A model generated the notes under the pieces. The model was not told the DNA's origin and made no database searches. It saw only the letters and a list, made by a program, of their open reading frames with translations. Positions 46,101 through 57,400 of a stretch of 64,000 nucleotides of DNA are shown in pieces; the stretch's first letter is position 1, and every line of letters starts with the position of its first letter. Both the position numbers and the translations under genes were made by a program. This stretch comes from Nematostella vectensis. Taxonomy: Eukaryota; Cnidaria; Anthozoa; Actiniaria; Edwardsiidae. The DNA is taken from the NCBI RefSeq assembly GCF_932526225.1, contig NC_064037.1:4670703-4734702 (forward strand), read 5' to 3'.

Positions 46101-48092
46101 TTAGTTTCCTACTTGTAGCTCACACTTTTCTTCTGATGAGTTGTCCCTGGAGTAAGCAGGCTGTATCCGTCTACATTAACATTTCTCCGCTGTGCTATAG
46201 GTATTGCGGGCTCCGCCATGCTGTACGGGCTGACGCCTGTGGATAAGCGCGGGACCCTGGGGGCGACTGTTCCAAACGCCGGAGTCAGTACCGGCCAAGC
46301 CTTCGGCATCGAGTTCCTCCTGACTTTCTTATTGGTCCTCACAATCTTTGCCACAACGGATGCCAAGCGCAATCACTATGGTTACGAAGTACCGCTGGCC
46401 ATTGGACTGTGTGTCACAGTCTGTCACTTGGTTGGGGTAAGTCACATGTGTTATGACATGTAGTTTTCCAATTTTATTTTTAATAAATGAATGTAGTGGT
46501 GCACAATTACCCCTTACATGGCGTCTACGTGTTTGCTGGTGGCATAGCAATTAGGTGTTTGCTTGTCACATGGTGATCATGTCTTTGCTGGTCACATGGC
46601 GTCCACGTGTTTGCTGGTCACATGACGTCTACGTGTTCGCTGGTCACATGGTGATCACGTGTTTGCTGGTAACATGGTGATCACGTGTTTGCTGGTGACA
46701 TTGCGTCCACGTATTTGCTGGTCACGTGGTGATCATGTGTTTGCTGATTACATGGCGTCAACGTGTTTGCTGGTCACATGGCGTCCACGTGTTTGCTGGT
46801 CACATAGCAATCAGGTGTTTTCTGGTCATATGACAATCAGGTGTTTGCTGGTCACATGGCGTCCACGTGTTTGCTGGTCACATGGCGCCCACGTGTTTGC
46901 TGGTCACATGGTGATCACGTGTGTGCTGATTACATGGCGTCCACGTGTTTGCTGGTCACATGGTGATCGCGATGTTTATGACGGTCAGATGATGATCACG
47001 TGTTTCCTGCGCACATGACGATTACGTGCTTGCTGTCACAGTGTGTGTCGTCACTTCCCTCTACGCATAATTCCATGTGCTGACAACATGAATTTCATCA
47101 CAGTAACTCATCCTAGGGCGCTGACTATTTTATATCTGACGTGTCGCTAAAAAAAATCCCCAATCATTTCTAGCCATAGTTTTTAGTGTAAAAGTGTATA
47201 AAAAATAGCGATTGATAGACTCATTATTTTCAATATTTTTTACTCCAGATTAGATTCACCGGCTGCGGTATCAACCCTGCGCGATCATTTGGGCCAGCGG
47301 TTATCATGAATATCTGGACAGACCACTGGGTAAGTGTTTGGTTATCATAAATATCTGGACAGACCACTGGGTAAGTGTTCGGTTATCATGAATATCTGGA
47401 CAGACCACTGGGTAAGTGTTCGGTTATCATGAATATCTGGACAGACCACTGGGTAAGTGTTCGGTTATCATGAATATCTGGACAGACCACTGGGTAAGTG
47501 TTCGGTTATCATGAATATCTGGACAGACCACTGGGTAAGTGTTCGGTTATCATGAATATCTGGACAGACCACTGGGTAAGTGTCCGATTATTCGGTCATA
47601 TGCAGGGCTGTGTTCACCCTGGAGAACCGCGCCCTTTCAAAAGAATCCCATTATCCCATTGTCCCCTAATATCTCTTATTTAGATGGGGAGGGGGCTAAA
47701 AATTCGTGGACCAGAATAAATTAAAAGCTCCAAAAGGTGTAAAAAATGTAATGGATGGGAAAGGGGAACTGAAGGCTTTCAATATCGGGTGCTCCGGGAA
47801 ACAACGTATTTAAATAATTTCTCCTCCGTTGAGAGTGTGCCGAAATAAACCTGAATAGCAAATTTGGGATGCGGAATGAAAACAGCACGATTGCCCCTGG
47901 CCACCAGGCAGACTTGCAACCACTGCTGCCACTGACGTGATCGTGATCGTTCTCCTCTAGGTCTACTGGGCCGGACCTGTTGCTGGCGCGATTCTTGCTT
48001 CCCTGCTCTACCACTTTGTATTCCGCGCACGCAAAGAATTGGGGCCGAACGCTGACAAAGCCGTGGGCCCAGAAGATGTGGAACTCCATTAA
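43183..48092 (+). CDS. Aquaporin, AQP1/AQP4-like water channel (exons 1B, 2, 3, 4)
   Basis: A membrane water channel. Coding exons are 43183-43480, 46201-46436, 47249-47329 and 47961-48092; phases 1, 0 and 0 agree and give 248 residues. Exon 1B carries helices 1-3 and [10 protein letters not shown] (NPA 71-73). Exon 2 carries helices 4-5, ending [15 protein letters not shown]. Exon 3 holds [15 protein letters not shown] (NPA 187-189). Exon 4 holds helix 6 ([15 protein letters not shown]) and a charged C-terminus ending VELH. Selectivity-filter residues by alignment to human AQP1 are Phe51, His175, Cys184 and Arg190, the classic water-specific set, including the mercury-sensitive Cys position. 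Exon 1A (37973-38282) is an alternative start. Intron 2 has a 26-bp CACGTG minisatellite and intron 3 a 41-bp repeat that copies the end of exon 3. A second aquaporin gene (55098-57400) is convergent with it. Confidence 0.9.
43677..43955. repeat. Imperfect ~150-bp tandem duplication in aquaporin intron 1
   Basis: Two diverged copies share ggcccaacacttgatttacat versus ggcccacatttgcataaaat, a gtgggtaactggaaa-like block, and tttgctactcgaaatg versus ttcgctgttagaaatg. The rest of intron 1 (43481-46200) holds no further gene. Confidence 0.55.
44129..44222. mobile_element. Short inverted-repeat element (ccctgggtac), ~94 bp
   Basis: ggccaattaccctgggtacc at the left is mirrored by ggtaattgag-type sequence and cccagggaaatggcc at the right, with gaggctct/ggagcctc inside. 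This suggests a small MITE or stable hairpin in aquaporin intron 1. Confidence 0.55.
44412..44532. repeat. ~59-bp perfect tandem duplication
   Basis: tgtgtattgtttaacgacga through aaatttggaaatcaaatcaa occurs twice in succession without visible change, inside aquaporin intron 1. Confidence 0.9.
46500..47035. repeat. 26-bp minisatellite with CACGTG in most units (aquaporin intron 2)
   Basis: About 20 units of cacatggcgtccacgtgttt followed by gctggt, with a second unit type that has gtgatcacgtg. Most units contain CACGTG, the E-box hexamer bound by bHLH factors. It starts ~65 bp after the exon 2 donor. Confidence 0.9.
47330..47582. repeat. 41-bp minisatellite duplicating the exon 3 end and its splice donor
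   Basis: The last part of exon 3 and the start of the intron, ggttatcatgaatatctgga then cagaccactgggtaagtgttc, recurs six more times at exact 41-bp steps (donors near 47330, 47371, 47412, 47453, 47494, 47535, 47576). Each copy contains an intact TGG/GTAAGT donor. Use of the second donor would place TAA in frame. Confidence 0.95.
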
Positions 48093-48802
48093 ACGCGAGT
48101 ACCATAGGAAAACTAGATTATCAATTTTACATTAAAAAAAAGTACACAACCAACAGTATATACGAAGCAGAAAATATTTAGTGAAGCTACTAAATAACCC
48201 TTGCATTGGTTTAGTATGTTAACAAAGACCATCTATAGAGGGTAACAGCCTAAGTCTTTAGCTACTAAATCAAAGCGTACTGTACGATTGATTACAATCT
48301 TTATAACTCGCACATATATAGTACGAGTGAGTCTAACAAGAAACAGTCTATGTTATATGACGTCTAAATCTTATTGAAAGAAAACGTCTTGAGACAAGAC
48401 TGTTCGATGAACGGTCTGTTCTGTATCATTTGTAAAGTATTATTTAAGTCTGGGTGAGTCATTGGGCTGGTGAGTATGGGGTGGTTCACGCGTTAAGCTA
48501 ATAGAAGGACAATTATACATTATAGGCTTATTCAAAATCATAACTTTCTTGTGACGTGGAATGATTATTTGACCATTTTGAACGCGTGTATCACGGAGAT
48601 CCTCCGACTGCTAGTTCCGAAGTGTAGGGTTGAGTTGATTACGAACAATTTTCAAGACATTACCGGCCCCAGATACTTTTGATCACGTGGTCGAGCGGTG
48701 TCAATCGGGTACTAGGTCCCTTTGCTCACGTGGCAAAGTGACGTCATATAGCTTTCTTCATAGCGCATATATTTGCTGATATGCGGAACTGACGTCAAAT
48801 AA

Positions 48803-49220
48803 GGGGTCGTCCACACTTGCACGGATTAAAAAGTATCCGGATTCGTTTCGCCAAAACCGCATCACTTGATTCGCGTCCACACTATCGTTTTTGCAGCGTT
48901 TTCGCCTGGATCAATCCGTCCACACTAACACTGATACAAACGTCAGAAAGGCTGAAAGGTACGGGGTGACATATTTTAATGACATGCACATGCTTATAGC
49001 AGCAAACGCGCCTGCGACGAGCAGACGAGCCTGTCTGATCTGATTTGAACGTCCACCCTACCGACCAAAGTATGCGGATTCATTTTGATTCACTTTCGTC
49101 AGCGTTTTCAAAAGTATCCGGATTCACCGAATCCGACCCCGTGTTAGTGTGGACAGAAGACCTAAATGTATAAAAAAAATATACGGATTCAAACGAATCT
49201 GTGTTAGTGTGGGCGGCCCC
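48803..49220. mobile_element. MITE with ggggtcgtccacact ends
   Basis: Ends GGGGTCGTCCACACT and inverse AGTGTGGGCGGCCCC. Internal short repeats (gtatccggattc, gtccacact, gtgttagtgtgg) lie in both orientations. ~418 bp, with no coding capacity. Target duplication not clear. Confidence 0.75.
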
Positions 49221-50339
49221 TGAATCGTTATTTTGTTCCCGTGAAGAATAGGCGTCTTACACTAAGAAATCATGTGACTTTTTGGGTGGGAAACCCGCGC
49301 GCGCTCCGGCTTTTGGCGGCAAAATACAAAAATTTCTATCATTTTTTAGCGCTTACGGATCAGAAATTTCTATGTCAAAAAGGGATTATTTGCTTTGAAA
49401 AAATAATTTTCTCACCGCGTCTTGTCTGGCGTGTCGGCCTGTGTCTATTCTGCGTCTCAGGGTTTGCCACTCAAAAAGCCACGCGATTTCTTAGCGCAAA
49501 TTGCCAAAGTCGCGACGACCGCAACGCGGGCGGCCAAGGTAGAAAACAACAACAACAAAAATAGAAATTCACGCATTCTTTCTACATGCAAGCATTTTAA
49601 TCCACGTTCTCCTTGTCGTCGCTGCATTTTTAACCACTTGACCATGTGATTTGTATGATGAGGTGTGATTATGTAGAATGAAAGGTGTGTTATTCACTCG
49701 ATGTGATATATCATTATCAACATGCATTGAAACAATGCCACGGTATGGGCTAGATGGGAGAAGCTAATCAGCGTCATCTGCCCTTTTTGGTGATTTTAAA
49801 TTATTTTGCCGAAAATATAAGAAAATTGTACTTATCTTGTAACGGGTAGATATATGATTGAAGTAATCTAAAATTAGGTGTTAAGATTATATAAGTATAA
49901 AATCTGCTATAGTTTTTAGAATGCTTTAGTAGTGTTGATTAATTGTGGATGTCATTAGGACTATAGACTTAAATTATATTGATTACTTCTTAAAATTTAA
50001 CTTTTAATAATACTTTCATGAAACAACCTAACATCAAATGTTTGGTTGGTCTCCATGGAAACTGTACTGTCAGTTGTATACTTAGATTTTACGCATGCGC
50101 AGATGGCACACTCATCTGTACAAAATGTGCACTGTAAATAGCGCACCGTACTGAAGACTCTGTTAGCGCGATGCAGATAATATATTACGAGATTCTGTTG
50201 TTCATGTGTGTATGCCAAGATAGTTGATTGTAAGAATAAAGCTAATTATTGAGATGTCCCATCAGTGGATATTGTTACATGATAACAAAACATTAGTAAT
50301 GCACACAGGAAAATCCCTTATCAAGACGTGCCAAAACTC

Positions 50340-50805
50340 CAAACTTATCTTCATTGCCTCATCGCATCCACCCGAAGGGGGGGGGGGGGGGGGGAGGGGG
50401 CAAGCACTCAGGAAGGCCCCCCTTATCAAGACCTACCAAAACTCTAAAGCTTATTTCCATTGCCTCGTCCGCATCCACCCGAAGGGGGGGGGGGGGGGGT
50501 AGGGGGCAAGCACTCAGGAAGGCCCCCCTTATCAAGACCTACCAAAACTCCGAAGCTTATCTCCATTGCCTCGTCCGCATCCACCCGAAGGGGGGGTAGG
50601 GGGCAAGCACTCAGGAAGGCCCCCCTTATCAAGACCTACCAAAACTCTAAAGCTTATTTCCATTGCCTCGTCCGCATCCACCCGAAGGGGGGGTAGGGGG
50701 TAAGCACTCAGGAAGGCCCCCTTATCAAGACCTACCAAAACTCTAAAGCTTATCTCCATTGCCTCGTCCGCATCCACCCGAAGGGGGGTAGGGGGCAAGC
50801 ACTAT
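50340..50805. repeat. ~97-106-bp tandem repeat with variable G tract, five units
   Basis: The unit carries cgcatccacccgaagg, a G tract of 6-19 bases, caagcactcaggaaggcccc, then ttatcaagacctaccaaaac. Length differences between units come mainly from the G tract. Confidence 0.9.
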
Positions 50806-51525
50806 CCTATATTAGAGGACGGAGATATATAGCTAGTCCAAAGGAAGGGTTAAAGGACTTACACCTACCTGATAGCTCCCCCCCGGTCTGCAACTGCATT
50901 CACCATCGCAGAGAAATAAATCAACACATAAGGTAAGGTTGTTGAACATCTGCCAGTAAAAAAGCTCAGAGTTTTAGCACTAGCGACTGGTGTTCTATTT
51001 AAGCCCCCATCCTCGCTTGACGAAAATGATAAAAACAGGTTAGGGAGGCAGCGTTATGTAGTGTGGTGCGGAACATCACAACACTGTTTGACCCTGCAGT
51101 GCTTTGTGTTTTTCAAAACCAAAATCTGTCTGTCTGTACGAGGCTTTAAAACTGGTTATAGCGCTTGCACCGCCCAACAGTTTACTGTTTGCTTTGTATG
51201 TTTGTTGTGGTGCTTGTGATTTGCCATGGAATTAAATCTCACCCTGATTACAGAAGCAGGAAACGACAGGAGCTGAAGATGATAAGCTGACTGTTAGACG
51301 GTGTAGGCACAGGTGGCCCAGTCAGCGTTGTATGTAAACAAATATTTTATGCGCCATGTAAGCGCCCCATCTATATATGTGTCCATGTATTTTATGCCCC
51401 TTTTGTGGCACGGTGTCTGACCCTTTTTCATTATTTTTTTTGCCTCCCTTTTTTCGACAAATATTTTTTACGCTCCGTCTATTTTTGCGCCTTTTCCATG
51501 TTTGCATCTATTTTTTTTGCGCCTA

Positions 51526-53780
51526 TAGTCCGGCGGGTATGTGTTTGAATTGCGCACTTTTTTCTAAAGTTGCCAATTTTAGCACAGTAATAGTTTTTAA
51601 TACCCTTTTCAAGACAGGCTATAGAGCCAAGCTAAGATCGGTTTTAATTTCTAATTAATAAGGAGTATTGATTTGGCCGCCATTTTGAACCGGAAGTAAA
51701 CTACCTTTTTATAAAAAATTTATAAACTTGCACATTTTAATACTGTTTTTCACTAGACAATTAATATGAAAGTCAAAGAATGTATTTAAACCCAATATTC
51801 TTGAAAATAACAGCAAATTTGTCATTTTTGGAACTTTGAAGGTGATAGCCATCTTTAACCGGAAGTAGTCGAAAATAAAACCTCGGACGTTTATTTCATC
51901 CCGCGCCCTCTAGCAAAAGTCACCAATTTTATTGCAGTTGTAGGTTGAAATAACCTTTATAAGATAAGCTATGGAGCCAAGATAAAATCGGCTTTTATCA
52001 CCGACTAATATGGTTTATTATAATTGCAGCCATTTTGCACTGGAGATTAAATTTGGCACTTTTGAAAGCACAGAAATGCACATCTTGTTTAAAAGTCTAC
52101 GACTAAAATATTCATGAAATCCATTTAATACTTTTAAGTTATAAAAAAAGGCATTAGGTTTCTGCTATTAATTTTATCTTTTTTTAAACCGGAAGTAGGT
52201 TTCCAAACCTGTTTCTGCACACTCTAATCAAACCAGATAAATGCATATACGAATAAGCAATGAAGAATTTTTTTTTAAAATAGAATTGCACAAATGATAA
52301 ATGCACCAATTTAATATAAAGAAAATGTTTTCTTGCTATGTGAGCCTCGGCATTTTGTTAAAAATTAGTAAAATCTTAGTCAGGCTGGACGTTATTAAAA
52401 ATAGATTCTTATAAAACAAAAAGAGCGTGGTTCATAATACGTCGGTCTAACGTAATAACAAACTCCGATGAGAATTGTTTTCTTTATTTAATGCAGTTCA
52501 GATATCTTACAGCTTTATCGTTAAACGATTCAATGGAGCTGCAAAGGGATGAACATTTCGAGCTGGCTTTGTTGCAAGTGCAGCGTGCTGGGCAGACTAT
52601 CTTGCATCTAATAGCTCTTGGTTCCTCATCTAATAGTTCTTTGGCTTCTTGGCACGCCTTGGAAAGCTCTAGTAGCGTTTGTCCAAAGCGGCTATGGCAA
52701 CTGTTGTCCATTCTGCTAAAAAGACGGAAGTATTGAGACAGGGAGGAGTGCTTGCCCTCAACAATGGCCTGCCAACACAATGGCAGCTTTCTTGGTGTGT
52801 TGTATGATAGCTGCCTTCGTCGGTAGATGACATCAAATGCTGTTCCTTTCTTCACGAAGAGCTGCATTCTTGCCTTGTCTACTTTCGATTCTCTGTACTT
52901 GTTCGGTCGTATAGAAAACATTTTCTTTATATTAACAAAATGCCGAGGCTCACATAGCAAGAAGGGGAAAGCGCTCAAGTGTTGCCAAACATTCTGTCTT
53001 TTATCTTAACTTGCCTGAAGGCTAGCTGTCGAAGACCATCTGTGGCTTCGGGGAATACAGCAAGTACTGTCTTTTCCCCCTACCCGCACAACAGGATACA
53101 GTATCACCTGTAAATGCGTGAAGCACTTGCACACATTCAGCGTCGTTTACAGACGTTGAAGTCAATTGGTGGAGCGGCCCGCTGGCGGGGTACTTGGTAT
53201 CCCCACCAGGCTTGTCACATAAGCAGTTGCTATTGTCTTCTTTCTTTTCTCTTGATCCAGCTATTGAGCGTGAATGTTTGGTATACTTGGGCTGGCTATA
53301 TGTGTTTTTTTAAATCATTTGACGACTTTCGAAAATAGTGAGTATCGACGCGTGACTTTTCATTTTCGGATTAAATTATCGGCCAAGATAATCCGTGATT
53401 AAATCAGATTTTCTTTTGGCTCCATAGCTTATCTTGAAAAGATGACCCTAAACTACTCCTGAAACGTAAAAGTTACAAAAATGAAAAAAATATTGTTATT
53501 TTAAGAACTCTTTTGTGTAGATGCATTCTCTGACTTATATTTTCTTTGTCTATGAGTAAACTTTCTTAAAATGTGCGAGTTTATTTATTTTATTGGAAAA
53601 AGTTAGTTTACTTCCGGTTCAAAATGGCGGCCAAATCAATATTCATTTTTAATCAGAAATTGAGCTTGGCGCTAAAGCGTATCTTGTAAGAGGTATCAAA
53701 AACTATCACTATGCTAAAATTGATAACTTTAGCAAAAAGTGCGCAATTCAAGGTAAAATCTGCACATATCCGCTGGACTA
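51526..53780. mobile_element. ~2.25-kb foldback DNA element with long inverted repeats
   Basis: Left arm (51526-about 52030) begins tagtccggcgggtatgtg; the right arm in reverse complement begins tagtccagcggatatgtg. Both continue with gaattgcgcactttttnctaaagtt-like sequence (one mismatch), attgatttggccgccatttt and gaaccggaagtaaacta. A second matching block lies further in (agcttatcttgaaaagatg near 53420 and the inverse near 51965). A 164-codon ORF lies between the arms. Repeat-derived inverted segments also occur at about 52300-52370 and 52905-52965. Confidence 0.75.
52484..52978 (-). pseudogene. Fragment of a repeat-associated cysteine-rich protein inside the foldback element
   Basis: A 164-codon minus-strand ORF. 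After ~20 codons that derive from an inverted copy of an interspersed repeat, it reads SKVDKARMQLFVKKGTAFDV, then a CWQAIV segment, and near the end CKIVCPARCTCNKASSKCSS. This order (ARxQLF, a CW-type segment, a CxxxCxxxCxC series) recalls a C-terminal module seen in many repeat-associated predicted proteins of invertebrates, from memory and unverified. It is probably a remnant of the element's own coding region. It could also be a chance ORF. Confidence 0.3.
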
Positions 53781-55097
53781 CCTAATCTATTTGTGAGTTA
53801 AGTCCGTTTTTTGCGGGCCTAAGTATTATTGCTCCAAGTGTCACCAGCATATACGAAAATATATGTAATACAAGACAAGGCTGGAAAAAGCTTGCTTTGT
53901 ACCATAGTTTATTATATTGCTTTAATTAACGTTGTCTTTAGAACATTTAAACGGATTCGTAACACTATTTATTATCAGAACCCTAAATGGTACTTCCTGT
54001 GATCTAGCACACTACGTCTTTTTTGTAACTGCAGCAAATGCATTTCCTCAAATACTCTTAATTGCTATGTTTAATTTTGTTTTTGTGGATTGGAGACCCA
54101 GGGTGTTGCGGTCAAGCCCAACCGGAAACGTGCGCAAAGAGAAAAAAAGGGAAAAAGCGTTTTCTCGAGCTGGCTCATTCTCGGCTTCACTTGGCCGTGA
54201 CGTACTGGGTACACGCCTGCTACTAATACAAGGTCTACACAGCTATGGGCCTAACACTATGCTTTTGTTTTATTAAAGTCTACCGCTACCATCGTAAGGA
54301 GGATCGCGGGTGCTCATGACATTCTTTGGATAAGTTTCCAAATTATTTCCAGGATCGCAACAGAGTGTAAAGGTTGCTGGATTTACAAGCGATTAAGTGG
54401 GTTTTGAGTTACATGCAACTGAGGCGATTATATGGAAACGCTGGAGGTGATACACCCTCAATAAAAAGTACTCGTTCGCTTCATTACATTAGGGTTCTAT
54501 CTTGGGAGATCGAGTAGACGCTCTAATCGCTTGTAATTCGAAATAAAGCACAGTTCATTGTTTTGTGCAATTGGAATGGTCATATAACACCAAGCCATTA
54601 TTGATCTTATAGACACAAAGTGCAAATGAGATATTTCTCAGGAGTACTTATTATTGCAGTACGCAAATATGCCACGCACCACGTTACTGCCCTGACCACG
54701 CCTGATGGTCACTTCTCGAGAGAGTTACATCATCGAGTGTCTTCTTGATGACCCCCAATTGACAAACACACTTGACACGCAACTCAAGTCACTTCCTTGC
54801 ACGATAATGTCAGCTTTCATCACAACGCGGCCATAACAAATGAAGTCTAGATGTTCAAACTACTCTTCCGTCCAATGTCTTGAAATCCAACATACGGATT
54901 TTCATCAGTTGACGCCTAATGTTTGTCTCATTCTTTCTTTTAGACAGAACTAGTAAGGCTCATAAACGTTAAGGTTTTGGTGGCTTTTTAGGAGCGTGTA
55001 TGTCGTCAACCGTTTTTGACAAAGAAGTTTTTTTATTTCGAGAGTGTCTGATGTAGCCTCGTAGTAATGGAAACCTTGGTAAAAAAATCTGTACTCC
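53781..55097. other. Intergenic between the foldback element and the second aquaporin gene
   Basis: A 114-codon ORF at 53932-54276 has no recognised domain, and I do not call it. Nothing else is seen. Confidence 0.4.
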
Positions 55098-57400
55098 TCA
55101 TAATCGGCAAACATTCGTCTCTTGTCCATTCTCGCTTATCTGAGATTTGTTGCAAACGACCTCTAAACAGTTAAACCCTTCATTCTGGTGGCTTTTTGAG
55201 GGCATTTCCTCGGCACTTGAGATCCGTGCATTGATCGCTCGCTGCGCAAACACATGGTGATAACAGAGAGAGGCAAGGCACGATCCGGCGATAGGGCCGA
55301 TCCAGTACATCTAAAGAGAAAAGAAAAATGGCTGGTTAGAATACAGTGTAATTCTGCCCGAAAAACTTCCGATAATATACTGGTTATTAAAGAAGGCCAA
55401 TCACGCCGCCATTTTATGCTCCCGTTCAATGCCGAGTCATACAAAAAATCCATTACCATCGGCTAATTCAAGCAAGCAACTGAGAAACTCTCAACAAAAT
55501 ATAATTAATGAGACTTCGATCATGGATGGTTATTTTGAAATTTCCTTTCAAATAAACCGTTGTGTTTTCACTTATAAACAATAACATATGAGTGGTTGAT
55601 CGACAGCGATTCCAGCAGACAAGTTATCAGGAAGCATTACTCACCCAGTGATCTTTCCAGAAATTCATGACGACCGTTGGCCCGAATGATCGCGCTGGGT
55701 TCATACTGCCTCCTGAGATAGGAATCTGAAGCAGAAGAAATGACTCGGGTCAGGACATAAGAAGCTCGTGAGATTCAATGATGTTATCATCATGTCTTTT
55801 TCCAAAATAAAGCGTCTGTATTTCCTCTGTAATCCTAGTTTAGTTACGCGTTACGTACAAGGTTTTTAGCGTATCATAGTTATTGTTCTTACCGTAAGAC
55901 TGAGGTTGATAAAGACGACGATGCCAATGGACAGCGGCGGGCCGTAACCGCGCATGTGCTGACGGTCTGAGTCGCCAGCGGCAAAAACAATAAGGACTAG
56001 GATAAAGGTGGCCCAAATCTCCATTCCGACAGCTTGTCCGATACTTACATCCGGGCTACGAGCATTCACCGCTAGGTTCGAGGCTTCCACAGAATGCTGA
56101 GATGCCATACCATATATAGCAGCAGCACCACAAATAGCTGTAAAACAAAGGTGTTGATTGGTTGAAGATTTTGTTTATTCAAAACAACATCTTGGGCGGG
56201 AAATTGCGCACGCTTTTTAGTCTGTTTGCCATAAGTCGAAAAAGTATATTTTTAACTAAAAATTCTAAAGATACCCACTCCAGACAATTGTTTGAAGGGA
56301 TATTATTGACCTCTCCTTGTTTCTCCCTCGTTTTTTGCATACTCATACGGTCGTTGACAGGTGCAAAATGCCAAACACGTAGACAGCCAAAATGGCCCAG
56401 CAAAACCCGGACCCGATCCTTTTCATTCGCAGATGTCGCGTGGGTAAGAACTGTACCTAAATCAATTATCAAATAATTCGGAAAGTCTCGATGTGTTATT
56501 CAAATAAAGCGAACAAAAGTTTTGATTCGTAAATAATTTCATGCCTGCAACCAACATTAATTTTGACCTTGAAAACGCTCCATGAATAAGTGGTTTAGAA
56601 TGTAAAAAACTATCTACAAACAATTCCATAGACTGTGAATTACTGGCCCTCACCCTGCAGCGTTTGGTTGGCCATGGTTACATAGTGTTCAAACGAGAGG
56701 ATGAGCTCATCGTAAAACACTAGTACCACGCAATGAGAAATGCTCGAGGAATTTAAGGCACTTACTGCTTGACGCGTAGAAAAAGATGCTTTGTACCCCA
56801 AGACACCGATTGTTTTATGACAAAGAGGCGTGATGGGTGAGGTAAACTTTCTTTTTATTGTTATATTTAGAAACCGTGCTGATTTTATGTTCATGGAAAA
56901 AGAACATGATGGATATGATCACATGAGGAGTAGGAATTTGAATACCACAAAATGCGCGCAGTCGACCAATGGATGCGCAACAATATCTGTGTTTAAAGAA
57001 ACCTTACAGTGTAATGATTGTATTAAACAATGGTTCATTCTTGTAGAAAAGTAATTGCCAATTTTATATAAAAAAAACCCTTTAACTTACATCCGGTAAG
57101 CTGAGCCATGATGTAGAATATGGTCTGCAGCAGTGTCTTCTTGCCAGTGATCAGAAATCCAATAGTAAGAGCAGGATTAAACAAACCCGAAGATACGTCC
57201 CACATACACATTGCAAATGTTCCCGCAGCCAGACCCGAGTTAAGCGCCATATGTGTTAGCGTTGGTGGTGTGCTCCAGTTTTGTAGTGCCGTCCCACAAA
57301 CGATGGAAACAAATAAAGAAGTGATAATAAACTCGGCAAGGATCTCTGTCCAAAATCGTCTGCTGTAGAGCTCCTTGGTGAATCCGCAATACGTGATCAT
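55098..57400 (-). CDS. Aquaporin with divergent selectivity filter (four exons)
   Basis: Coding exons on the minus strand are 57091-57400, 55893-56137, 55645-55725 and 55098-55310. Donors and acceptors are consensus, with phases 1, 0 and 0, giving 282 residues. The exon pattern matches the plus-strand aquaporin (the third exon is 81 bp in both), so the two are duplicates. The first pore motif is [10 protein letters not shown] (NPA 75-77) in place of SGGHINPAV. Exon 3 carries [16 protein letters not shown] (NPA 194-196). Aligned filter residues are Ser55, Leu182, Gly191 and Arg197, against Phe, His, Cys and Arg in AQP1, so the pore should be wider and less polar. The C-terminal tail is long and contains [10 protein letters not shown]. 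Permeation of glycerol or other small solutes is possible but unproven. Confidence 0.9.

Larger units (their letters stand above)
48093..51525. other. Aquaporin 3' flank and intergenic region
   Basis: No gene is supported. It contains the MITE at 48803-49220 and the G-tract repeat at 50340-50805. ORFs near 49241-49650 show no recognised domain. Confidence 0.4.

Noticed and set aside
53932-54276. 114-codon ORF with a hydrophobic stretch
   Set aside because: No recognisable domain, no splice signals that extend it, and composition like surrounding non-coding sequence.
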